Source: a virus. From it: a stretch of 52,654 nucleotides of DNA. Location: IMG/VR virus record IMGVR_UViG_3300026488_000030, positions 1-52,654 of that record; one strand, 5' to 3'. Numbering within the stretch: position 1 is the first letter of the stretch; every line of letters starts with the position of its first letter. This document shows positions 16,789 to 24,158 of the stretch, piece by piece. Below the pieces are notes generated by a model. It was not told the DNA's origin. It searched no databases and worked only from the letters and a program-made list of their open reading frames with translations. The position numbers were made by a program, and so were the translations under genes.

Positions 16789-17904
16789 CTAAGCGTTAGA
16801 TGTTGCTGATAAACCATATCTCTTAACAGTCAAATCACCGAAGTCTGTAGCATTTGATGGAGTAGGTATGGTGATGTAGTCGATAGTGTTGAAGTGTGAT
16901 GAACCATTCCGACCACCACCGAATACACCACGGTCGTTAGTACCGTTAGATGTTGCTGATAAATTACTTCTTGCAACAGTCAAATCACCGAAGTCTGTAG
17001 CATCTGATGGAGTAGATATAGTGATATAGTCGATAGTGTTGAATCGTGATGAATCATTATAACCACCACCGAATACACCACGGTCGTTAGTACCGTTAGA
17101 TGTTGCTGATAAAGCACTTCTCGCAATAGTCAAATCACCGAAGTCCGTAGCATTTGATGGAGTAGGTATGGTGATGTAACTAATGACATTTACTATTGTT
17201 CCACTATTGTTCAAGTATAAATATGTCTCACCAAACACACCACGGTCGTTAGTACCGTTAGATGTTGCACATCCAGTTCTAACACACTGTGTTAAATCAC
17301 CGAAATCAGTAGCATCTGATGGAGTAGATATGGTGATGTAGTCGATAGTGTTCATACAGTGAACTGAACCATTACTACCACCACCAAACACACCACGGTC
17401 GTTAGTACCGTTAGATGTTGCTGATAAACCACGTCTCACAACTGTCAAATCACCGAAGTCTGTAGCATCTGATGGAGTAGATATGGTGATATAGTCGATA
17501 GTGTTGAAGTGTGATGAACCATTAGCACCACCACCAAATACACCACGGTCGTTGATACCATTGGATGTTGCTGATGAAGCACGTCTTATAACGGTCAAAT
17601 CACCGAAGTCCGTAGCATCTGATGGAGTAGATATGGTGATGTAGTCGATAGTGTTGAAGTGTGATGAACCATCATAACCACCACCGAATACACCAGTGTC
17701 ACCACAAGGGAGTGAACCTGTACAGTTACCGGAATTTGATAACGCTACCCACCTGTTGTTAGGTTGATCGTAAACAAATAACGTATCGTTGTTCGTGTCG
17801 TACCAGAGCTGATTGTGAAATGGCGATGATGGTGCTGTATCAGAAACGTAGACGAAGTTTTTGCTTTTTGTTGGGTCTGGAGTTATAGGGTCAAGTATGA
17901 ACAT
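16789..17904 (-). CDS. Tail fibre with six-repeat propeller, fibre 1
   Basis: A 371-residue protein: a short anchor (about residues 1-60: DPTKSKNFVYVSDTAPSSPFHNQLWYDTNNDTLFVYDQPNNRWVAL), a linker with CTGSLPCGD, and six repeats of about 50 residues. The repeat pattern is GVFGGG-DGS-NTIDYITISTPSDATDFGDLTV-R-LSATSNGTNDR, and the series closes with LSATSNA. Six repeats are what a closed six-bladed beta-propeller would need. The anchor matches fibre 3 (28522-29604). Repeat 4 deviates most (ETYLYLNNSGTIVNV). The variable positions flank GGG and follow LTV. AAGGAGG precedes the ATG. It probably binds the receptor; that part is inferred. Confidence 0.85.
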   Translation of the reverse strand: MFILDPITPDPTKSKNFVYVSDTAPSSPFHNQLWYDTNNDTLFVYDQPNNRWVALSNSGNCTGSLPCGDTGVFGGGYDGSSHFNTIDYITISTPSDATDFGDLTVIRRASSATSNGINDRGVFGGGANGSSHFNTIDYITISTPSDATDFGDLTVVRRGLSATSNGTNDRGVFGGGSNGSVHCMNTIDYITISTPSDATDFGDLTQCVRTGCATSNGTNDRGVFGETYLYLNNSGTIVNVISYITIPTPSNATDFGDLTIARSALSATSNGTNDRGVFGGGYNDSSRFNTIDYITISTPSDATDFGDLTVARSNLSATSNGTNDRGVFGGGRNGSSHFNTIDYITIPTPSNATDFGDLTVKRYGLSATSNA

Positions 17905-17929
17905 TTATACCTCCTTGGTTGGAAACGAA

Positions 17930-18466
17930 CTAAACTGTAACATTAACAGTATGCGCTTGTTCATTAATGCGTAGACTAATAACAATATTATAGTAAGAAG
18001 CAATACCATTACTGGTATTACTAATTGTAACATTCTCAAGTTTAATGGGAACTTGTAAGTCGTTAGCGATTACATTAATAATATTTTGTACTTCTTGGTC
18101 AATAAGTAGTTTACGTGTAGCAGTATCACGAGTTTGAAGATTTTGTTTTAAGTGACTACCGAAGATTGGATCAAAAGGATAGTCATATTGTGATGTGAGT
18201 AGATAGTTTTTGAGATATTCTTTGATAAGCGCGGAAATTTCGTCGATTGGTGTAAAGTCTGCCTTTTCACTTAGATGTGGTTTGAAGTCGAATACCTGCT
18301 TGTATGTGATTACATCTTCTTTCTGTTGTTGTTGAATATGATTTGAAATAAGCGCCTGAATTTCCGCAGGTAATTGGTCTAATTCATAAACGGAAGACCT
18401 AGTGCGAATACTTAAAGGTATTCGCTGGTATATTTCAGGTGGGAGCTCTCGCAGATCAACTAACAT
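17930..18466 (-). CDS. Baseplate wedge protein, gp25/GPW-like
   Basis: A 178-residue protein. The C-terminal 120 residues fit the T4 gp25 / P2 GPW family: DEISALIKEYLKNYLLT, then YPFDPIFGSHLKQNLQ, a DTATRKLLIDQEVQNIINVI helix and final strands VTISNTSNGIASYYNIVISLRI. This protein links the wedge to the tube and sheath. The N-terminal 60 residues (Pro- and Gln-rich, DLRELPPEIYQRI) are an extension. AAAGGAG precedes the ATG. It follows the gp26-like genes, as in T4-type tail clusters. Confidence 0.82.
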   Translation of the reverse strand: MLVDLRELPPEIYQRIPLSIRTRSSVYELDQLPAEIQALISNHIQQQQKEDVITYKQVFDFKPHLSEKADFTPIDEISALIKEYLKNYLLTSQYDYPFDPIFGSHLKQNLQTRDTATRKLLIDQEVQNIINVIANDLQVPIKLENVTISNTSNGIASYYNIVISLRINEQAHTVNVTV

Positions 18467-18478
18467 GGTTGGCTCCTT

Positions 18479-18817
18479 TTACTGTTTGAAGCGTTTCTCG
18501 ATTTGTCCTCGCTGTTGCTGTAGACGTTCTAACTCATGCTTTTTATCATCAGCAAACATTTTCAAAGTGTCTGCATATATTGGATATGGTAGTTTCAGTA
18601 TTGAGTCAATGTCAGGAACAACACCGTCGTTAATATAACGAAGAAGACGAACGGTCTCAATGAAACCGTCATAAGCCTTCTTCGGTGCTTGCGGGTCCAA
18701 ATATTGCTCGCCGAAGAAATTGTAGTTCAATGTCAATGTCATGTGTCCAGGAGTGATTACATGCTGGACATGTGATATTGGTGTAATATTTGATGATGTA
18801 GTCTTTGAAATGTTCAT
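18479..18817 (-). CDS. Overlapping tail-assembly ORF, possible frameshift product
   Basis: This frame overlaps the gp26-like gene by 149 bases in the +1 frame. It continues 190 bases beyond that gene's stop as AYDGFIETVRLLRYINDGVVPDIDSILKLPYP, ending in a charged helix (DDKKHELERLQQQRGQIEKRFKQ). No convincing ribosome binding site precedes any ATG of this frame in the overlap. The part downstream of 18669 is the convincing protein. It may be made by frameshifting from the gp26-like gene, as in tail-chaperone G/GT pairs, or by a start I cannot identify. The true N-terminus is uncertain. Confidence 0.6.
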   Translation of the reverse strand: MNISKTTSSNITPISHVQHVITPGHMTLTLNYNFFGEQYLDPQAPKKAYDGFIETVRLLRYINDGVVPDIDSILKLPYPIYADTLKMFADDKKHELERLQQQRGQIEKRFKQ

Positions 18818-19613
18818 CGTAAAGCGCCAGAATTTGGTCGCCTACATCATATGATATATGCTTTTCGTATGCAATCAGTATTTCCTGTGTTGAGTCAGTC
18901 TCAGTAATAAACTCGAGTTTGTCAACCAGTTCAGAAACCGGCGCTTTTCTCTCTTTAATCTCCTTCAATATACCTTCATCTTCCGGTTTCTTAAACAATG
19001 CAATATTTCCAGTAATCAATGTTAATTGTAAAGGTTTAGTAAATATAGCGCCTAAATTATTAATGTTTTCATTTAACTCATATGATGGTACTAATGATAA
19101 CAACTTCAAATGGTCTCTAACAGACGGTAACTTTAGTTTAACACCATATACCACACTTTCACTTGGAACTAATACATAGTAACCATATTCATTAAATGGT
19201 ACATCCTTATCCCAAGGATGGAATGTGTCTGGATGTATTAATTCGTCTAAAGTTACTTCACGGGTGAATTTTTCTTCACATTCTGGACAGATAAATGAGA
19301 CTTTGCCTAATGTTTTATATGTAGATTTATAAAGCGCCCAAATTAGCGAGATTTTGTCTAAGTTCGATAACTTGTCTTGAAATTCGGTGAATGACAGTTT
19401 TAGCTCTTCACTACCTTTAAACAGTTTCGTTTTGTTGTAAAGCAGTTTCAACATCTGCTTTTCGTAATTGACTGGCGATACGATAGAGCTTTTAAGGGAT
19501 ATGTCATCACCAACCATTAGTGGTGAAACAACAGCACCTAGTTTTGCTATTGGTAATGTAGTTTCAGTACTGAGTACTGATATCTCGCTTAATTTACCTA
19601 AGAAATCACTCAT
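18669..19613 (-). CDS. Baseplate/tail assembly protein, gp26-like with zinc ribbon
   Basis: A 314-residue protein with GGGGAGGAG upstream of the ATG. Two Cys pairs, C109/C112 (FICPECEEKF) and C282/C285 (CPACNHSW), suggest a zinc-bound fold. They bracket a helical core and a C-terminus THDIDIELQFLRRAIFG. This matches the T4_baseplate (gp26) type of hub-assembly protein in layout, which in T4-like clusters also lies next to gp25. It is longer than T4 gp26. It heads the tail operon, with R1 copy 4 just upstream. Confidence 0.7.
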   Translation of the reverse strand: MSDFLGKLSEISVLSTETTLPIAKLGAVVSPLMVGDDISLKSSIVSPVNYEKQMLKLLYNKTKLFKGSEELKLSFTEFQDKLSNLDKISLIWALYKSTYKTLGKVSFICPECEEKFTREVTLDELIHPDTFHPWDKDVPFNEYGYYVLVPSESVVYGVKLKLPSVRDHLKLLSLVPSYELNENINNLGAIFTKPLQLTLITGNIALFKKPEDEGILKEIKERKAPVSELVDKLEFITETDSTQEILIAYEKHISYDVGDQILALYDEHFKDYIIKYYTNITCPACNHSWTHDIDIELQFLRRAIFGPASTEEGL

Positions 19614-19650
19614 TTGTCTCCTCCCCTTATTGATTGCAGTTTTAAGTTAT

Positions 19651-19838
19651 AGTTTAGCGCGCAAAATGCGGTGGTTATTACAAGTGGCTGAAAACTGTTA
19701 GCCAATAGCGCTTAAACATGCGCATATAGCGACGTAAACGCGCCTATATGCGACGATATGAGCGTCATCAATATAAAACATTGAATTCGACTGTATCGTC
19801 GCGTATATGCGAAGTATGTCGCTATTAGAGCTAGGTTG
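19651..19838 (+). repeat. R1 hairpin repeat, copy 4 (core 19726-19825)
   Basis: The shortest copy. TTTAGCGCGC opens it, only one hairpin module follows, then the 100-nt core. Sequence differences include AGCGTCAT in the loop region and GTATATGCGAAG on the right arm. It fills the 270-base gap between the capsid terminator and the start of the tail operon on the minus strand. Confidence 0.85.
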
Positions 19839-19883
19839 TTGATTGGACTCGCAAAAATGCGCGCTTAATAAATAAAAATACAA

Positions 19884-19915
19884 AAAACAAAAAGCAGTAG
19901 CCTTTTGGCTACTGC
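19884..19915 (-). terminator. Intrinsic terminator after the capsid gene
   Basis: On the minus strand, GCAGTAGCC/GGCTACTGC with loop AAAA is followed by TTTTTGTTTTTTG. It lies 12 bases after the capsid stop codon. Confidence 0.92.
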
Positions 19916-19926
19916 TATCTATCTAC

Positions 19927-21495
19927 TTATCCTACATATGTGCTAAGGTTGTCTACAGTCAATACACCCATTCCGTCAGTTCTGCCAATCTCAATGGCAG
20001 TTCTTGACTTAACATACGTTCTCTTCTGACCGTCTGTTACCTCATTTATTACATACAATGGTTTATATACTAAGTCAATTACACAAGCTTTCTGCAAAGC
20101 GTTTGCAGGAGCTTTTGCAACAACATATATCTTGTCATCATCTATAGCTGGAGATTCAAGAACATTGAGTTTCATGAAGTTGCCAATCTCTCCAGCCCAT
20201 GCTACTGCACCTTCTTTGTCGTTAGGTATAGAAGCAGCAAACTTCTGGAAGTTTCTCAAAGCAGATGCAGTCTTTATACCTGTTACAATGTAGTTTGGAT
20301 ATGCATGGTAGTTTCTCTTAATAATACCCATCAATGTGCTTATCCTTGGGATGATATTCTTCATTACATCCATCGTAGATGCTGGCTGATAGTTTGTGCT
20401 GCTTCCTGCAAAGTTGTTTAGGTCGATGGACAAAGCAGCACCCTGTGCGGACATATCACCCTCAGCAGCTTTGAGGAATAGTGCAAGGTCAACATCCTTG
20501 TTGAGTAGTATCTGTCTCTTTATAGCTTCAGAAAGTGTCTGTACGAGGTCAATCTTGAAGATGCTCTTGTAATCCTGGATGTCCTCTTCGGACACATTTA
20601 TGATGAAGTCGTCGACTTCGTCGATGTTTACATCGATCATGTCAGTCTTGATGTTGACTTCTACCCTACCGTTCATAGTTCCAACTGGAACGAATCTCAA
20701 CTGAACGTCAGCACCAGATGCTATATATGTGTGTCCAGATGTACCACCGCTGAAGCTTACCTGGTAGATCATATCACCAGTGTCAAAGTTTACGTTACCA
20801 TTGAGATATGCCGTTACCGTAGCTCCAGCGCTATCCTGGAATGTGAATACCTTGTTGAACTGGCTTCTGTTGTCTGGTCTGATGTATACAGTTACATCGA
20901 TGTCATGGTTGTTGCTACCATCATTGTCTACGATGCTAACTTTGCTTATCATGACATATCTTCTGTTGATTCTAAACTTGTCGCTGGACAAGCTTGCTGC
21001 TGCAAACAAGTTGCTTCTGTCGTTTGGAGCAATTGTTACAGTTACAAGTCCTGGTCTGAGCTGTGTAACAGCATTAGGCATTCTGTAGTTTTCGCTTGTA
21101 GAACCGTCATAGCTTCTTATCTTAGCGTTGATGTTTACTCTAGGTATAGATGCTACGGATGAGTTAACAGGGTATACTGTTGCAAGCTGTGCAAGTATAG
21201 GCTCTGCATAGATGTCAACGAGTATTGGGAATGACATAACTGTCCAACCCTGTGGATATGCAGATGCTGGAACATTTACAGCTTCTGTCAAGAGCTCTTC
21301 TCTCTGTCTGTTGAGAACAGACTCTACGACTACTTTAGTAGCTGGATCAAGACCTTCTGTGAGAGCATCTTTGAAAGCTGCGAAAGATGCTTCGTCAGCT
21401 ATAGTCTGGAAAGCATCTTTTGGGGAAGAGAATTGGTCTACATTCTCTTTGAGGAAGAGTTCGTAGTTCTCGAACAATAAATCTGTCTGATACAT
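19927..21495 (-). CDS. Major capsid protein
   Basis: A 522-residue protein, the likely major head subunit. Evidence is its place after portal and prohead protease, and family-like features: RVEVNIKTDMIDVNIDEVDDFIINVSEEDIQDYKSIFKIDLVQTLSEAIKRQIL in the middle, with a final DLVYKPLYVINEVTDGQKRTYVKSRTAIEI. The N-terminal 71 residues are helical and charged, ending ELLTE before AVNVPA. This matches the (I/L)-x-E cleavage consensus of gp21-type proteases, so the first 71 residues may be removed in maturation (a scaffold-like segment). A second candidate is LTE-G at 45-47. No separate gp22-type scaffold gene is seen. AGGAGG precedes the ATG, and R2-like element E lies in the leader. Confidence 0.85.
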   Translation of the reverse strand: MYQTDLLFENYELFLKENVDQFSSPKDAFQTIADEASFAAFKDALTEGLDPATKVVVESVLNRQREELLTEAVNVPASAYPQGWTVMSFPILVDIYAEPILAQLATVYPVNSSVASIPRVNINAKIRSYDGSTSENYRMPNAVTQLRPGLVTVTIAPNDRSNLFAAASLSSDKFRINRRYVMISKVSIVDNDGSNNHDIDVTVYIRPDNRSQFNKVFTFQDSAGATVTAYLNGNVNFDTGDMIYQVSFSGGTSGHTYIASGADVQLRFVPVGTMNGRVEVNIKTDMIDVNIDEVDDFIINVSEEDIQDYKSIFKIDLVQTLSEAIKRQILLNKDVDLALFLKAAEGDMSAQGAALSIDLNNFAGSSTNYQPASTMDVMKNIIPRISTLMGIIKRNYHAYPNYIVTGIKTASALRNFQKFAASIPNDKEGAVAWAGEIGNFMKLNVLESPAIDDDKIYVVAKAPANALQKACVIDLVYKPLYVINEVTDGQKRTYVKSRTAIEIGRTDGMGVLTVDNLSTYVG

Positions 21496-21530
21496 AATTG
21501 TGAAACCTCCTGTAGTTTATGTTTATTTTA

Positions 21531-21667
21531 AAGGTTTAGCGCCGAAATTGCGCTTGTGTGAGTGTGCTGATTCACCCTGCTGCTGATTGTGCTGTGATTT
21601 TGCAAAGGTGTTTTCAGCGAATGCATGGTTGAAGGTTTAGCGCCGAAATTGCGCTCGTGTGAGTGTG
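21531..21667 (-). promoter_or_regulatory. Capsid leader: R2-related block E between direct repeats
   Basis: Two 36-bp direct repeats (21531-21566 and 21632-21667, one mismatch) each contain the TTTAGCGCCGAAATTGCGCT motif. They flank a segment, 21563-21625, whose minus-strand RNA matches the 5' block of R2 elements A and B (CGCUGAAAA, then ACAAUCAGCAGCAGG and UGAAUCAGCA). The downstream P2 and P3 hairpins are missing, so this is a partial R2. It lies upstream of the major capsid gene. Confidence 0.6.
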
Positions 21668-21891
21668 TGGTGTTTAATGAACCATATGGTAACCCGAACG
21701 AAAGTGTTGAGTTGCTACGGATGTTCCATATTATGGAACAGTATTTTGGTGGTTATTTGATAATGTGAAACCAATGATGGTTGTTGAGTTGATAACAATC
21801 TGCCTGTGTTTTGATGATTGGCGAATGTTTAATAACCCCATATGACAACCCCATGTCTAATCGCATGTGATTGTTGAGTTGACGTGATGTT
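21668..21891 (-). other. Capsid upstream region with three CAACTCAACA units
   Basis: No gene is seen here. On the minus strand the ten-base word CAACTCAACA occurs three times (plus coordinates 21872-21881, 21782-21791, 21704-21713). It is each time followed by a hairpin-forming or palindromic stretch, such as AACCATCATTGGTT, CATATG-centred sequence or TTCCATAATATGGAA. It lies between the 74-residue gene and the capsid gene. The role is unknown; protein binding or message stabilisation are options. Confidence 0.45.
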
Positions 21892-22116
21892 TCATATCTG
21901 GTGAATTTTTGATGTCTGTGGAACCATTGTCGATAATGCACCAGCTAAACCGCTAAGCACAGTTCCTGCAGCTATAGCAGCTCGACGCTGTTTAGCCTCC
22001 TGTGGTGTTGCTGGTTTACCCATTGTTAGATGTTGTGCTAGTCCCGTAGTTCCACCCCATATAGCGAATTGAGCTAAAGCATTAGCGAGATCGCTCTCTT
22101 GAATGATGGTAAGCAT
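21892..22116 (-). CDS. Small membrane-like protein between protease and capsid
   Basis: A 74-residue protein, MLTIIQESDLANALAQFAIWGGTTGLAQHL, with a second hydrophobic stretch AAIAAGTVLSGLAGALSTMV, so two short membrane-compatible helices. Its place between prohead protease and capsid suggests a role in head assembly. It contains an IQE-S site near the N-terminus that would suit the protease. The function is unknown. The ribosome binding site lies in a hairpin (see the next entry). Confidence 0.7.
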   Translation of the reverse strand: MLTIIQESDLANALAQFAIWGGTTGLAQHLTMGKPATPQEAKQRRAAIAAGTVLSGLAGALSTMVPQTSKIHQI

Positions 22117-22139
22117 AAGCGCCTCCTTTTCCGGCGCTT
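22117..22139 (-). promoter_or_regulatory. Hairpin that masks the ribosome binding site
   Basis: In minus-strand RNA, AAGCGCC and GGCGCUU form a perfect 7-bp stem around the nine-base loop GGAAAAGGA. The Shine-Dalgarno sequence AAGGAGG runs from the loop into the stem, and AUG follows directly after the stem. This could limit or time translation of the 74-residue protein. The stem is built from two opposed AGCGC motifs. Confidence 0.65.
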
Positions 22140-22141
22140 AA

Positions 22142-22879
22142 CTAAAACAATATCTTAACAGGTTTCTTCGTCAAATTATATTTCACAATATCTTTAACTG
22201 CCTCTTCAATAAATGAAACAACACAGTTGTTTCCATCACATATCAATTCCTCTGTAGTCTCTGATTCTAACAAAGTCATATCTTGTACAAAAAATTCATT
22301 TGCTTCTTCTGGTAAGAATTCTACCATCTGTGCTGATTTGTCAGATGGATTTGTAACAATATCATATGTTACAGCTTTTATAGGTAATCTTACAATTATT
22401 GATCCATCAGGTTGTGGATCAACAGAACCAAATGCTCTTAGTGAGAAACCAATGTTGCCTTTGTCATAGACAATTAGATTGTAGAGATCTGGACCTTTGA
22501 AGGATGTTAATGTTTCGAATGTTCCAATGACGTTTTTACCATCGAATTTTATATCATTTAATAAAGCGCCGGATTCCTTCAAGGATACTACAACTGCGCG
22601 CTTTTTAATTTGATCAACAGTACCTGCTACAAATGGATGGTCAATTTCCATATACAACCTTCTCGACTGTGCCTTAGGTTGCAACTGTTGTACTACAGAT
22701 GAAAGCACCTCAGGTGAGTATACTCTGTTGTTTTGATTTTTTACATTAGCAGTTTGCAATGTTGCTTTAGCAGTTACTTTTGGAATACGTTTACCTTCTG
22801 TAATATCGGCAGATTCTGATAGTATCTGTAAGTTCGGTGGAGTGTAAGCTTCTTCGTAAATGAAGTAGTATCTGTTCAT
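22142..22879 (-). CDS. Prohead core protease (gp21-like)
   Basis: A 245-residue maturation protease. Visible family features: KNQNNRVYSPEVL near the N-terminus, the catalytic His in MEIDHP (H81), Ser in GNIGFSLRAFGS (S146), and VTYDIVTNPSDKSA. In this family the enzyme cleaves scaffold and capsid proteins after (I/L)-x-E. An ILSE-S site at about residue 20 could be self-cleaved. The ATG overlaps the stop codon of the upstream acidic protein as ATGA, so translation is coupled. Confidence 0.9.
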   Translation of the reverse strand: MNRYYFIYEEAYTPPNLQILSESADITEGKRIPKVTAKATLQTANVKNQNNRVYSPEVLSSVVQQLQPKAQSRRLYMEIDHPFVAGTVDQIKKRAVVVSLKESGALLNDIKFDGKNVIGTFETLTSFKGPDLYNLIVYDKGNIGFSLRAFGSVDPQPDGSIIVRLPIKAVTYDIVTNPSDKSAQMVEFLPEEANEFFVQDMTLLESETTEELICDGNNCVVSFIEEAVKDIVKYNLTKKPVKILF

Positions 22880-23223
22880 TGTTCTAACTCCTGTTTTTTC
22901 TGTTGAAGTTCTAATGCTTGATGATGTAGATAGTCATTGACTAAATTAATTAATTGATCGTATGGTATTGCATAACCATACTGGAGTAATAGTCTTAAGA
23001 AAGGACTGTCTATACCAGAACGTTGTAGTTGCTGTTGTAGAATGTATAGTTTGTCGATGATGTATGTGTTTTTAATTATTTTAATAGCGCCGGAATCGTA
23101 TGGGTTGTTGTTATCAGTAGTGGTAGTGGCATCTGAAGGAGTAGGTTCAGTGTTATCTTCTGGAGCTGTTGTTGGTTCTTCTTCAGCTTCAAATAAAAGA
23201 CTATTATTGTATATTGTGAGCAT
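22876..23223 (-). CDS. Acidic head-core protein candidate
   Basis: A protein of 115 residues from ATG 23223 (MLTIYNNSLLFEAEEEP), with CAGGAG seven bases before it. A longer open frame upstream runs into the R1 repeat. The N-terminal region is acidic and low complexity (Glu, Thr, Pro, Asp), and the C-terminal half is helical (IDKLYILQQQLQRSG, then DYLHHQALELQQKKQELEQ). The position between portal and protease is that of T4 gp67/gp68 core proteins. An LFE-A site at residues 10-13 fits the protease consensus. The role is inferred from position and composition. Confidence 0.65.
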   Translation of the reverse strand: MLTIYNNSLLFEAEEEPTTAPEDNTEPTPSDATTTTDNNNPYDSGAIKIIKNTYIIDKLYILQQQLQRSGIDSPFLRLLLQYGYAIPYDQLINLVNDYLHHQALELQQKKQELEQ

Positions 23224-23256
23224 GATTGTGCTCCTGATTGTTTGAATTGAATATAG

Positions 23257-23575
23257 TTTAGCGCGCGAATTGCGATGGTTATTGCAAGTGGTTGGAGTTG
23301 TTACGCTAATGGCGTTTAAACTCGCGCATATCACAAACAGCTGAAGCTGTTACGCTACCACGCGATAAATCGCGTGTTATCATCCGCAACTGAAGTTGGA
23401 ATGCTATGCGCAGAATAATCTGCGCATATAGCGACGTAAACGCGCCTATATGCAACGATATGAGCGCCATCAATATAAAACATTGATTTCGACTGTATCG
23501 TCGCGTATACGCAAAATATGTCGCTATTAGAGCCAGGTTGCGGATATAGTTACTGTAGTAGATGTATGTTACAAT
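23257..23575 (+). repeat. R1 hairpin repeat, copy 5 (core 23428-23527)
   Basis: It opens with TTTAGCGCGCG. Hairpins CAGCTGAAGCTG, CGCGATAAATCGCG, CAACTGAAGTTG and GCGCAGA/TCTGCGC precede the 100-nt core. The left arm has GCAACGATA and the right arm TATCGTCGC, one pair weaker than most copies. It lies upstream of the acidic head protein on the minus strand and before copy 6. Confidence 0.85.
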
Positions 23576-23600
23576 TAGTTGTAGTTGATGTGATTGTCAA

Positions 23601-23910
23601 AGTTGTTACACCGCCAGTGCTTAAACACACGCATATCACTCGTGGCTAAAGTCAGAGTGCTATGCGCAGAATAATCTGCGCATATCGCAAACAGTTGAAA
23701 CTGTTACGCTACCACGCGATAAATCGCGTGTTATCATCCGCAACTGAAGTTGGAATGCTATGCGCAGAATAATCTGCGCATATAGCGACGTAAACGCGGT
23801 TATATGCGACGATATGAGCGCCATCAATATAAAACATTGAATTCGACTGTATCGTCGCGTATACGCAAAGTATGTCGCTATTAGAGCCAGGTTGCGGATA
23901 TAGTTACGGT
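23601..23910 (+). repeat. R1 hairpin repeat, copy 6 (core 23782-23881)
   Basis: This copy shows the tandem layout best. About 48-nt units each hold a CGC..GCG hairpin followed by an ACTGAAGT-type hairpin and TGCTA, then the 100-nt core. In this copy CAGTTGAAACTG replaces CAGCTGAAGCTG, keeping the pairing (C-G to T-A), which supports a structured role. Confidence 0.85.
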
Positions 23911-23947
23911 CGATAGTATTAGTTAATGAAAATTGAACATTGCTGAT

Positions 23948-23960
23948 AGAAATTATTGCA
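23948..23960 (+). promoter_or_regulatory. Candidate phage promoter motif (AGAAAT class), site 4
   Basis: AGAAATTATTGCA lies just after R1 copy 6 and 41 bases before the start of the 46-residue plus-strand gene. Confidence 0.45.
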
Positions 23961-23988
23961 ATGAATACTTCAAAGGAGGTGATGTAAA

Positions 23989-24129
23989 ATGTGTAAATAC
24001 ATTGAGTTCGCCATTGGAGTGGCAATTGGTGCTGCTGCAATGGTAGTTGGTCAAACGAATATACTGGCAGCCGCTGCGCTAGTAATGACAGCGACTGCTG
24101 CAGCAATGGTGCTACCGGTCGGGGAATGA
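23989..24129 (+). CDS. 46-residue hydrophobic peptide
   Basis: A small plus-strand gene with AAAGGAGGTGA upstream of the ATG. The product MCKYIEFAIGVAIGAAAMVV continues as a Gly/Ala-rich hydrophobic stretch with a short break (GQTN), so two membrane helices are possible. It could be a holin-like or phage-encoded inhibitory membrane peptide. The terminator hairpin overlaps the last codons. It has its own promoter-like motif and opposes the head operon around it. Confidence 0.7.
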   Translation: MCKYIEFAIGVAIGAAAMVVGQTNILAAAALVMTATAAAMVLPVGE

Positions 24130-24141
24130 CCGGTAGTTGCT
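24112..24141 (+). terminator. Intrinsic terminator overlapping the end of the 46-residue gene
   Basis: The stem CTACCGGTC/GACCGGTAG with loop GGGGAAT is followed by TTGCTTTATTTG. The left arm is part of the coding sequence. Confidence 0.82.
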
Positions 24142-24158
24142 TTATTTGTACTGGTTTG

